This document shows positions 1 to 6,682 of a stretch of 6,944 nucleotides of DNA, piece by piece. How positions within the stretch are numbered: position 1 is the stretch's first letter; each line of letters starts with the position of its first letter. Location: assembly GCA_026999335.1 (NCBI GenBank), contig JALTPW010000961.1:1-6944 (forward strand), given 5' to 3'. Under the pieces are notes generated by a model. The model was not told where the DNA came from and searched no databases. It saw only the letters and a program-made list of their open reading frames with translations. The translations under genes were made by a program, and so were the position numbers. Origin of the DNA: Chromatiales bacterium (GTDB lineage Bacteria > Pseudomonadota > Gammaproteobacteria > SZUA-152).

Positions 1-74
1 AACGGTCTGCGGAACATTCGATGTTTTCTTTGTAAGTGACTGTTTAAATAGGGAAATATGTAATATGGCCAGCT

Positions 75-90
75 TGGCCTGTATTGTGCA
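75..90 (+). promoter_or_regulatory. Candidate sigma-54 (-24/-12) promoter of the idr operon
   Basis: The stretch TGGCCTGTATTGTGCA has a GG (76-77) and a GC (88-89) separated by exactly ten bases, the spacing required by RpoN promoters. It matches 9 of the 12 fixed positions of TGGCACG-N4-TTGCW. Transcription would begin near base 101 and leave a leader of about 85 bases before the first gene. RpoN with the activator AioR drives the related arsenite oxidase operon in several proteobacteria, so this promoter class is plausible. No activator gene is in the window, and a match of this quality can arise by chance. An overlapping inverted repeat, GGCCA-GCT-TGGCC (67-79), could also be a protein site. 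Confidence 0.35.
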
Positions 91-94
91 ATCC

Positions 95-110
95 CCCTAT
101 TCAGATAGGG
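95..110. promoter_or_regulatory. Perfect inverted repeat CCCTAT-N4-ATAGGG, possible operator
   Basis: CCCTAT (95-100) and ATAGGG (105-110) are perfect inverted copies around a 4-base spacer. A third copy of the half-site, ATAGGGAA, occurs at 48-55 in the same direction as the copy at 105-112. Three copies in a 65-base stretch, just at the expected transcription start of the 75-90 promoter, suggest a regulator-binding site. The protein that would bind is unknown. Further into the leader, GCCC-TGA-GGGC (137-147) could form a small mRNA hairpin. Confidence 0.35.
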
Positions 111-185
111 AATTTAATCGATTTATACGCGTCCCCGCCCTGAGGGCATGGGCGAGACTCGCAATCCATTGAGGAGGAATAGGTA

Positions 186-1316
186 ATGGCCGGCATGATG
201 ACCACAAGACCATTTTTAAATAAAAGGGGTTTCCTCGTAACAGCCCTGGGTATGGGGTTGATACTGGCGAATCCCATCGCTGTCGCGGGCGATGATATTG
301 GCCCGCTACCGACGCTCAAAGTCAACAAAGCCAGAGCGGAGTTGGGCAAACGTCTGTTCTTTGACAAACGCCTGTCGGGAGATGCCGCCATTTCCTGTGG
401 CACCTGTCATAAGCCGGAATATGGTTTTGCCAACCCGGATGCCCTGTCTGAGGGTTATCCCGGTAACAAGCATTTCCGCAATGCGCCCAGCGTGATCAAC
501 GCCGCACATAAAACGGTGTGGATGCATGACGGACGTATCGGCACCAACCTCAATGATGTGACCCGCGGCATGATTACCGAGGATTACATCATGAACATGG
601 ACATGCGCATTATGCAGGAACGTCTTAAACAAGACTCTCTGTATGTGAAGATGTTCAAGGCTGCGGGGCTGGGTGAGCCATCGAATGGTGGGGCGAGAAA
701 GGCTATCCCTGAATATCTGAAAACCCTGAACTCGGAAGGTGCGCCTTTTGATAGCGGTAAGATGTCGGCCGATGCAAAGCGTGGCTTGCAGCTGTTCAAA
801 GGGAAGGGGGGCTGCGTCGCCTGTCACAGCGGCCCTATGTTCACCGACGGCAAGGCACATAACACCGGCGTCAAGGAAAACTTTGACGTGTTTCTCGATC
901 CGGCACGTCATCAGGCCTTTATCGGTTATGCCGACTTTATGGGTATTGGGAATTACATGAATCTCAAACGTGACCCGGGTGCCTATATCCAGAAGCACAA
1001 GGCGGATGGAACCGGCATGGGTTCATTCATTACCCCCAGTCTGCGTGAACTGAAATACACCGCGCCCTACATGCATAACGGCATGATCAAGACACTGCCG
1101 GAGGTCGTGGCCTTTTATAATCGCGGTGGTGATAACGACCGCAACAAGGATGCCAGAATGAAACCCTTGGATCTGAGTTCGCAGGAGCAAAAAGACCTGG
1201 TGGCCTTCCTGCTCGCGCTGTCCGGCAAACCGCTGACCAGCAGTCGACACGTGTGGACCGCAGCGTATCCGAAAGAATACGAAGTGATTGCCAATTGGCT
1301 GGATGTCCCCAACTAA
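186..1316 (+). CDS. idrP: Periplasmic di-haem c-type peroxidase, MauG/CCP family (IdrP, first copy)
   Basis: This 376-residue protein is expected to reduce H2O2 in the periplasm during iodate respiration. A Sec signal peptide is clear: Lys13-Arg14, a hydrophobic core at about 16-33, and likely cleavage after Ala34 (AVA|GD). Two haem c motifs follow, CGTCH (71-75) and CVACH (210-214), one per cytochrome domain, as in bacterial cytochrome c peroxidases. The family blocks GKRLFFDKRLS, RNAPS (98-102) and DGR (115-117) are present. In the C-terminal domain, TAPYMHNG is followed by FYNRGG. By alignment Tyr311 takes the place of the distal Met ligand of classical enzymes, as in MauG. The LExQA segment that carries the catalytic Glu is replaced by LNDVT (122-126). 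The start is fixed by AGGAGG at 172-177, 8 bases before ATG. The stop is 16 bases before the next peroxidase. Family assignment is firm; the role in iodate reduction rests on context. I could not decide between idrP1 and idrP2. Confidence 0.88.
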   Translation: MAGMMTTRPFLNKRGFLVTALGMGLILANPIAVAGDDIGPLPTLKVNKARAELGKRLFFDKRLSGDAAISCGTCHKPEYGFANPDALSEGYPGNKHFRNAPSVINAAHKTVWMHDGRIGTNLNDVTRGMITEDYIMNMDMRIMQERLKQDSLYVKMFKAAGLGEPSNGGARKAIPEYLKTLNSEGAPFDSGKMSADAKRGLQLFKGKGGCVACHSGPMFTDGKAHNTGVKENFDVFLDPARHQAFIGYADFMGIGNYMNLKRDPGAYIQKHKADGTGMGSFITPSLRELKYTAPYMHNGMIKTLPEVVAFYNRGGDNDRNKDARMKPLDLSSQEQKDLVAFLLALSGKPLTSSRHVWTAAYPKEYEVIANWLDVPN

Positions 1317-1332
1317 TCGCTAGGAGAAAGCC

Positions 1333-2598
1333 ATGAGTTCGTTAAAGAAAACGCCCATTCTGATGATGGCAACGGCAGTCGCAGCGGCGCTGTCGGTATC
1401 GGCCGCCGCCATGGGCGACAAGCCGCCGGCTGCGGCCAGCAGCGGGATGTCTCAAGTACAGCCAACCCCTGCCATGGCCGGCACGTTTGCCAAGGCCCCG
1501 GAGGCGGTGATTCCGCCTCTGGCTCCCTTGGGGCCCCCGCCTATTCCGCTCGACAACCCCATGTCAGAGGCCAAGGTGGAACTGGGAAAATTGTTGTTCT
1601 TTGATCCCCGCCTGGGAGGTGACGCCTCGGTGAGCTGCGCCACCTGTCATGAGCCGGAGCAGGGCTGGTCCTGGGCCGAGGATATCTCTCGCGGCTATCC
1701 CGGTACCGTGCACTGGCGTGGCAACCAGACCATTATCAATGCGGCCTATTACAGCAAGTTGTTCTGGGCAGGTTCGGTTCCCTCCCTGGAGGCGCAAGCG
1801 CCCGCTGCCGCCAAGGGTGGCGTTGCCGGTAATGGTGAGAATGACCTCATGGAGGCGCGGCTGCGCCTGATCCCTGGGTACGTCGAGCGCTTTAATGAGG
1901 TCTTCGGTGAACCCTGGCCCTCCATCGGCAATGCCTGGAAGGCCATCGCCGCCTATGAGCGAACCCTGGTGCAACGTGATACGCCACTGGATAAATATCT
2001 GCTGGGCGACAGCTCCGCGCTGACAGAGGAGCAGGTGCGTGGCAAGGCGCTGTTTGAAGGCAAGGCGCGTTGCATTCTTTGTCATAACGGCGCCCTTGCC
2101 AGCAATGAAAACTACTACAACATCGGTGTTCCGCGCGCAGAGCGGTGGTTGGAAGACGGACTGGCACAGATCACCTTCCGCTTCCAGTACTATTCCAAAG
2201 GATCCGACGAGGAACTGTATCGCACGGTCAAAGACGATGTCGGCCTGTATTTCCGCAATAAGAACAAGTGGGACAAAGGTAAGTTCCGAGTTCCCAGTTT
2301 GCGTTATATCGGTTTCACGGAACCCTATATGCGACAGGGCCAGTTCTACACCCTTGAGGAAGTTATCGACTTCTATGATCGTGGCGGTTTTGACGAGGAT
2401 GGCAACACGACCAGCTACCCCAAGACCAAGACCCCGCTGATCACCAAGCTCAACTTGAGCGATGAGGAAAAGGAAGATCTTCTGGCCTTCCTGGACGCCT
2501 TTACGGGTGAAGAAATCACTATAGTCAAACCTAGACTGCCGGGCTACAAGCCGCTGTTCACATTGGCTGAACTCGAGGCGGCACAGGCTGCGAAATAA
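1333..2598 (+). CDS. idrP: Periplasmic di-haem c-type peroxidase, MauG/CCP family (IdrP, second copy)
   Basis: A 421-residue paralogue of the preceding gene product. The N-terminus is a Sec signal (Lys5-Lys6, hydrophobic 8-26, likely cleavage near AAA|MGD). A low-complexity Ala/Pro-rich linker of about 45 residues (30-75) follows and is absent from the first copy. Haem motifs are CATCH (102-106) and CILCH (247-251). The LEAQA motif (152-156) with the probable catalytic Glu153 is kept. The RNAP and DGR blocks of the family read RGNQ (129-132) and AGS (146-148) here. The C-terminal PYMRQG...FYDRGG segment has Tyr348 at the distal haem-ligand position, again MauG-like. AGGAG at 1322-1326 lies 6 bases before ATG. 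The short gap from the first copy indicates co-transcription, and the next gene starts 31 bases downstream. A small perfect hairpin (CCGTT-CCT-AACGG, 2599-2611) directly follows the stop. It probably works with the other copy to remove H2O2; separate roles are possible. Confidence 0.88.
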   Translation: MSSLKKTPILMMATAVAAALSVSAAAMGDKPPAAASSGMSQVQPTPAMAGTFAKAPEAVIPPLAPLGPPPIPLDNPMSEAKVELGKLLFFDPRLGGDASVSCATCHEPEQGWSWAEDISRGYPGTVHWRGNQTIINAAYYSKLFWAGSVPSLEAQAPAAAKGGVAGNGENDLMEARLRLIPGYVERFNEVFGEPWPSIGNAWKAIAAYERTLVQRDTPLDKYLLGDSSALTEEQVRGKALFEGKARCILCHNGALASNENYYNIGVPRAERWLEDGLAQITFRFQYYSKGSDEELYRTVKDDVGLYFRNKNKWDKGKFRVPSLRYIGFTEPYMRQGQFYTLEEVIDFYDRGGFDEDGNTTSYPKTKTPLITKLNLSDEEKEDLLAFLDAFTGEEITIVKPRLPGYKPLFTLAELEAAQAAK

Positions 2599-2629
2599 CC
2601 GTTCCTAACGGAAATCGGAGGCAATAAAA

Positions 2630-3229
2630 ATGAGTACTGATACAAGCACACCGAGGGATAAGCAGAAGCAGGAACGTTCAGCCGAGGTGCATAACAAGGT
2701 TATGCTTACCCGGCGCCAGTTCCTTCTTTACAGTGGCGGCACGGCAGTAGCGGCAAGCACTATTAGTATTGCGTTATTTCCGGGCAGCGCACAGGCGGCA
2801 AATGCACGAGTGGTGGGTTACCCTCGCAAGCTGATTGCCAAGCTCAGCGAGCTGAAAGACAACGTACCGGTGGATTTCAGTTATCCGGATGAGCTGGCCA
2901 ACTCTTCCGCCATGGTGGTCAAGATGGGCGGCGTGCAGGCTGGTGGCGGCATCGGCCCGAAGCGGGATGTGGTGGCTTTCAACTATATCTGTTCCCACCA
3001 GGGCGGCCCATTGCAGGGCAGCTATGTGGCCGACGGCCCACACCGCATATTGGGTCAGTGTCCGCTCCATCTGTCGACCTATGACCTGAGACGACATGGC
3101 ATCGTGGTCTCGGGCCAGGCATTCGAAAGCCTACCCCAGGTACTGCTGGAACTGGATGGCGACAACATCTACGCCGTGGGTATGATGGGGCTGATCTTTG
3201 GCCGTCACAAGAACCTGCTGGAATCGTAA
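2630..3229 (+). CDS. idrB: Iodate reductase Rieske 2Fe-2S subunit IdrB, Tat-exported
   Basis: The small subunit (199 residues) of an AioBA-type molybdoenzyme; it relays electrons between the periplasmic pool and the Mo subunit. The N-terminus has a twin-arginine motif, TRRQFLL (27-33), then a moderately hydrophobic stretch and AQA (54-56) as the likely cleavage site. About 26 residues precede the twin arginines, long but normal for Tat. The Rieske cluster ligands are CSH (Cys121, His123) and CPLH (Cys144, His147). The two extra cysteines that form a disulfide in many Rieske proteins are absent: Gly126 and Leu146 stand in their places. GGAGG at 2617-2621 lies 8 bases before ATG. Sequence alone could also fit aioB; the peroxidase pair upstream and the divergent large subunit favour idrB. 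IdrA has no signal peptide, so IdrB probably carries it across the membrane as a folded complex. Confidence 0.87.
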   Translation: MSTDTSTPRDKQKQERSAEVHNKVMLTRRQFLLYSGGTAVAASTISIALFPGSAQAANARVVGYPRKLIAKLSELKDNVPVDFSYPDELANSSAMVVKMGGVQAGGGIGPKRDVVAFNYICSHQGGPLQGSYVADGPHRILGQCPLHLSTYDLRRHGIVVSGQAFESLPQVLLELDGDNIYAVGMMGLIFGRHKNLLES

Positions 3230-3246
3230 CCCCGATAAATTGAATA

Positions 3247-3302
3247 AGTGCCTTAAGAAGTTATTTCTGCAAAATGCGCAGAAAATGACTTCGTAAGGCA
3301 CT
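3247..3302 (+). repeat. Large imperfect inverted repeat (hairpin) between idrB and idrA
   Basis: Two arms of 24 and 25 bases (3247-3270 and 3278-3302) pair almost completely around a 7-base loop. There is one mismatch, one G-U pair and one bulged T. The outer block AGTGCCTTA and the inner CTGC/GCAG are exact. It fills most of the 99-base gap between idrB and idrA and ends 13 bases before the idrA Shine-Dalgarno. No T-run follows either arm, so it does not look like an intrinsic terminator. A transcript stability or processing element that tunes the ratio of the two subunits is possible, as is a small mobile palindrome. Confidence 0.8.
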
Positions 3303-3328
3303 AAAAAGAATCACCGGAGGGTGTCACT

Positions 3329-6037
3329 ATGACTACCGAGTATTATATCCCTGAAGACAATGCACCACTGCCGCCGAAGAATTGTGATGTGCTGACCACC
3401 GCCTGCGATTATTGCATCGTGGCCTGCGGCTACAAGGTCTATCGCTGGCCGCTGGGTACCCCCAGCGGTGGCCCCAAGGCGACAGAAAACGCCTTTGGCA
3501 TCGACTTTCCCTCATCCGCCCTGGAAGAATGGGTGGCGCCGACCCAGCACAATGTGGTGATGCACAAGGGGCATCCCCACCATGTGGTGATCACGCCCGA
3601 CAAGAGCACTCAGTACGTTAACATGGGTGATGCCAGTATCCGCGGCGGGTGTATCGCGCAGAAGGTCTACAATCCTGACAAGCCGACACGGGACAGGCTC
3701 AAGCACCCCCTGGTGCGTATCAATGGCATGCTGCAACCGGTGACCTGGGACTTTGCCCTGGATATCGCCGCCGAGGTGGGTAAACACGTCATCAAGAACC
3801 ACGGTGCCAATGCCTATTCCATCAAGACCTTTGGCTACCAGTTTCTGGAAAACATGTACGCCATTACCCGTTTCTCCTTCCGCGATGTCAATACTGCGGC
3901 CTGGACCTGGCACGACACGCCCTCCAAGGCCACCTCTACCCCGGGTTATCGCGATGCTGGTTTCGACAATTTTGCCCCTGCATACGAAGACTGGGGGGCG
4001 GCGGACACGCTGTTGATCAGCGGTACCGACCCCTACGAAACCAAGACCATTATCTTTACCCAGTGGATCATGCCCGCGATTGCACGCGGCATGAAGGTTA
4101 TCTTTATCAATCCCCGTGAGACGGGGGGCATGACGCACGCCAATAAAATGGGTGTGGGCCTGCACCTTGATCTCTATCCGGGCACCGATACACCGCTGCT
4201 GGGTGCGATCGCGCGTATTGTCATCGAGAATGGTTGGCAGGATCAGGAGTGGATCAAAAACTGGGTCAACAACAAGTGGGAAACTAATTCCGGTTTCGGT
4301 CAGGGCACCCGTAATACCCCCTGGCAGTGGCGCACCACCTGGGGCAAGTTCCAGACCGGGGGTTTTGAAGGTTACAAGAAATGGCTGATGTCACAGGACG
4401 AATACAAGCTGGAGAATGCCGCCCGTATCAGCGGTGTCGACGCCGACAAGATCCGTCTGGCAGCCGAGTGGCTGGCCAAGCCCAAGGCCGATGGTTCGCG
4501 CATCAAGGCTTCCTTTGGCATTGAGAAGGGAGCCTATTGGTCCGCCGGCACATCTAACACCAACGCCGTCGCCTCCCTGGCAACGATCTGCGGCGCAGGC
4601 GGTCGGCCGGGTCGGGTGGTGGGACGCTTCGGTGGTCACCAGCGCGGCGGTCAGAATGGCGGCAGCTATCCACGCAACAAATCACCCGAAAAGGTACCGG
4701 GCAGACGCCGGCGTCCATTGGACACCGACCGCTGGCTGAAATCCGGGCATACCCGTCTGGCGCACGTCATTGGCACCACCTGGATGCAGGCCATGGCCGG
4801 TACTGTGGGACTGCAACAGGCCTTCGAGCAGATGGTGACCAACAACCCCCACCAAGTGCGTTCGCACGACAAGCAGGAGATCATCGACACCCTGAAAAAG
4901 CGCGCTGATTCCGGTGGCATGGTGGTGTGGGATCACGACATCTATCTGCGTGACCCCATCGGCAGCCGCTTTGCCGATATTGTTTTTCCCGCCGCCACCT
5001 GGGGTGAGGAAGACTTCATGCGCGGTAATGGCGAACGGCGCATGCGCCTGTACTCAAAATTCTATGATGCCCCGGGCAATGCCAAACCCGACTGGTGGAT
5101 CATCGCCCAAATGGCCAAACGCATGGGCTATGACGGCTATGACTGGAAAAGCTCCAGCGATGTTGCGGAAGAGATGTCACGTTTTTCACGCAAGAGCCGC
5201 AAGGCCTATCACATGATCAAGGTTGCGGCGCATCGCGAGGGCACCACCCTGCACGAAAAGCTCCGTTCCTTGGGCACCGACGGCATTCAGGGGCCTACCT
5301 TCTACAACTACCAGACCGGCGAACTGCATGGCACCAAGCGCCTGCATGACACCACTCTGACCGAGGCCGACATGGAGAAGAAGTGGGGTGTGGGGGGGCC
5401 GCAGGGCGCCAATTTCCACAGCAAGAAATACACCCACTTCAACAGCCAGACCGGCAAGGTCAATCTGCAAAAACATCCCTGGTCGTTGATCTCCGATTAC
5501 TGGTATTGGTTGCAGCCAAAGGACGGAGAGCTATGGCATACCAATGGCCGCATGAATGAAATCTGGCAGTCGGGTTTTGATGACACGGAACGCCGGGCCT
5601 ATATCTCTCAACGCTGGCCGGCGGATACCCAGTTCATGGAGATCCATCCGGATGACGCAGCGGCACGTGGTATCGAGTCGGGTGATCTGGTGATGATGTA
5701 TAACGAGCGTGTACCGACCTTCAAGGACACGATCCTGGGCGTTTACAAAAACCACCTGCAATTCGACACCCTGATGAAAGAAGGGCACATCGAGCTTGGA
5801 AAGGGCGCGGTCACCGCGGTGGCGCTGGTGACACCTGCGATCAAGAAGGGCGTACTGTTCACCAACTTCCTCAACATGTGGCAACCCACCAATGCGTTAC
5901 AGGGCGCGGTGGTCGATATCATCACCGGTAATTACAACTACAAGCTGGGTACCGCCAAGGTGAAGAAACTGGGTGAATCCAAGTACAAGAGCACGTTTAA
6001 TAGCCTGAGCTTCGTGCCGCGTAACCTCTCTGCTTAG
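3329..6037 (+). CDS. idrA: Iodate reductase molybdopterin subunit IdrA (AioA-like, DMSO reductase family)
   Basis: The catalytic subunit (902 residues), predicted to bind a Mo-bis-pyranopterin guanine dinucleotide and a 3Fe-4S cluster and to reduce iodate in the periplasm. Near the N-terminus, CDYCIVACGYKVYRWP supplies three cluster cysteines (26, 29, 33). The position of the fourth cysteine is Ser103 in ASIRGG, which is the arsenite oxidase pattern and implies 3Fe-4S. Other AioA-like blocks are AYEDW (218-222), the GTDPYETKT segment, INPRET, PGTDTPLLGA, RFGGHQ (433-438), GNGERRMRLYSKF and the C-terminal NGRMNEIWQSGFDD. Compared with AioA of Alcaligenes faecalis (about 825 residues, from memory), it is longer and keeps His195, Arg433 and His437 but has Asn214 where AioA has an active-site Glu. 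There is no signal peptide, so export probably depends on IdrB. GGAGG at 3316-3320 lies 8 bases before ATG. It is the last gene before a terminator. Arsenite oxidase is the main alternative. Confidence 0.87.
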   Translation: MTTEYYIPEDNAPLPPKNCDVLTTACDYCIVACGYKVYRWPLGTPSGGPKATENAFGIDFPSSALEEWVAPTQHNVVMHKGHPHHVVITPDKSTQYVNMGDASIRGGCIAQKVYNPDKPTRDRLKHPLVRINGMLQPVTWDFALDIAAEVGKHVIKNHGANAYSIKTFGYQFLENMYAITRFSFRDVNTAAWTWHDTPSKATSTPGYRDAGFDNFAPAYEDWGAADTLLISGTDPYETKTIIFTQWIMPAIARGMKVIFINPRETGGMTHANKMGVGLHLDLYPGTDTPLLGAIARIVIENGWQDQEWIKNWVNNKWETNSGFGQGTRNTPWQWRTTWGKFQTGGFEGYKKWLMSQDEYKLENAARISGVDADKIRLAAEWLAKPKADGSRIKASFGIEKGAYWSAGTSNTNAVASLATICGAGGRPGRVVGRFGGHQRGGQNGGSYPRNKSPEKVPGRRRRPLDTDRWLKSGHTRLAHVIGTTWMQAMAGTVGLQQAFEQMVTNNPHQVRSHDKQEIIDTLKKRADSGGMVVWDHDIYLRDPIGSRFADIVFPAATWGEEDFMRGNGERRMRLYSKFYDAPGNAKPDWWIIAQMAKRMGYDGYDWKSSSDVAEEMSRFSRKSRKAYHMIKVAAHREGTTLHEKLRSLGTDGIQGPTFYNYQTGELHGTKRLHDTTLTEADMEKKWGVGGPQGANFHSKKYTHFNSQTGKVNLQKHPWSLISDYWYWLQPKDGELWHTNGRMNEIWQSGFDDTERRAYISQRWPADTQFMEIHPDDAAARGIESGDLVMMYNERVPTFKDTILGVYKNHLQFDTLMKEGHIELGKGAVTAVALVTPAIKKGVLFTNFLNMWQPTNALQGAVVDIITGNYNYKLGTAKVKKLGESKYKSTFNSLSFVPRNLSA

Positions 6038-6054
6038 ACAGACGGCACACAGCA

Positions 6055-6104
6055 GGGGCTGTATCTCGTCCGGGAGTTTTCCGGTGGGGTACAGTCCCTT
6101 TTTT
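6055..6104 (+). terminator. Rho-independent terminator of the idr operon
   Basis: A 9-base stem, GGGGCTGTA (6055-6063) with TACAGTCCC (6090-6098) including one G-U pair, is followed directly by six T residues (6099-6104). The loop contains a second stem, CCGG (6070-6073) with CCGG (6081-6084). It begins 17 bases after the idrA stop codon, as expected for the end of the operon. Confidence 0.9.
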
Positions 6105-6120
6105 ATAGAGGCCTGTTGTC

Positions 6121-6175
6121 AATTAACGGGAGCATCGCTTTGTAGCGCGTATTTCTGGTAGCTTTATTGTTAGCT
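6121..6175 (-). mobile_element. Possible degenerate attC site at the 3' end of the 6200-6658 cassette
   Basis: Read on the minus strand, this 55-base stretch begins with AGCTAACAA and ends with CCGTTAATT, resembling attC R'' (RYYYAAC) and R' (GTTRRRY) boxes. Both have at least one off-consensus base. Between them lies a perfect small hairpin (CGCT-TTGT-AGCG, 6136-6147), and an AGC/GCT block could act as a weak L pair. It sits just downstream of the stop of the minus-strand gene, where a cassette's own attC should be. Pairing outside TAAC/GTTA is poor, so it may be a decayed site or chance. Confidence 0.25.
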
Positions 6176-6199
6176 AATGACCGGTATAGCCTATGTGGA

Positions 6200-6658
6200 T
6201 CAAAAAGACTTTGCTGCTTTCCTAAGTTTTTTAGCATAATTAAAAAGCTCATTCTCAATGAATAATTCTAATTCCTTCTCATCCATCTCTGGAATTAATT
6301 CACCTCTTGTCATGCAAATATATTGTGACTCTAATTTATCTAATATCTCAATCACGGCATCTGGATAATAGACTGAATCTATATCTATTTTTCCGAAGTA
6401 CTCTTTTTTCATAAGACATTTGAATGCTGATAGCTTATTGTCTGCCAATGGGAAGGTTTCGTTGCTCATTTTCCGTGCAAAAAGAAAAAGCCTCTTATGA
6501 GCTTCTATTCTGTCCTTATCATGTAACCGAAGTTTCTCTATTGCAAATTGCTCTTTAAATGAACGATAAGCAACAAATGCAGTGATTATTGCCGGACCCA
6601 GGATTTTAATCGCATCGGTCAAGACATCCTTAACTAATTCAATCGTTGATGGTTCCAA
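6200..6658 (-). CDS. Hypothetical membrane-anchored protein, probable integron cassette gene
   Basis: I do not recognise a family. The 152-residue protein has one hydrophobic segment at about 16-33 (ILGPAIITAFVAY core), followed by a long charged, probably helical region. That fits a small inner-membrane anchor with a cytoplasmic helical domain. The start codon is TTG (6656-6658): no in-frame ATG occurs before residue 64, which would remove the membrane segment, and a stop lies four codons upstream. A weak Shine-Dalgarno (AGGTAAAGG, 6661-6669) precedes it. The gene is clearly more AT-rich than the idr genes. It lies directly after a good attC site in the same orientation and ends just before a possible second attC, giving a unit of about 560 bases, typical of one integron cassette. 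It converges on the idr operon. Confidence 0.7.
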   Translation of the reverse strand: MEPSTIELVKDVLTDAIKILGPAIITAFVAYRSFKEQFAIEKLRLHDKDRIEAHKRLFLFARKMSNETFPLADNKLSAFKCLMKKEYFGKIDIDSVYYPDAVIEILDKLESQYICMTRGELIPEMDEKELELFIENELFNYAKKLRKAAKSF

Positions 6659-6682
6659 TACCTTTACCTATTGAATTTTTGT

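Noticed and set aside
30..59. Sigma-70 promoter (TTGTAA, 18-base gap, AAATAT)
   Set aside because: Both hexamers are weak and the spacing is not ideal in AT-rich DNA; the 75-90 element is better placed, though this one cannot be excluded.
306..998. Long minus-strand open frame (230 codons) opposite the first peroxidase
   Set aside because: It lies wholly opposite a gene with clear haem motifs and signal peptide, and its translation has no recognisable motif. Similar antisense frames at 1564-2085 and 3512-4165 were rejected for the same reason.
2599..2611. Small hairpin CCGTT-CCT-AACGG after the second peroxidase
   Set aside because: Only five base pairs, no T-run, and close to the idrB ribosome site; too short to call a terminator or operator.
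3247..3302. Intrinsic terminator after idrB
   Set aside because: The stem is strong but is followed by CTAAAAAG, not a T-run, on the plus strand, and no T-run follows on the minus strand. Termination here would also separate subunits of one enzyme.
2630..6037. Arsenite oxidase aioBA
   Set aside because: Cluster ligands and fold blocks fit, but the large subunit is longer and diverges at an active-site Glu. The upstream genes are two di-haem peroxidases, and no other arsenic gene (for example aioX, aioS, aioR, ars or a cytochrome c partner) is in view. Kept as the main alternative.
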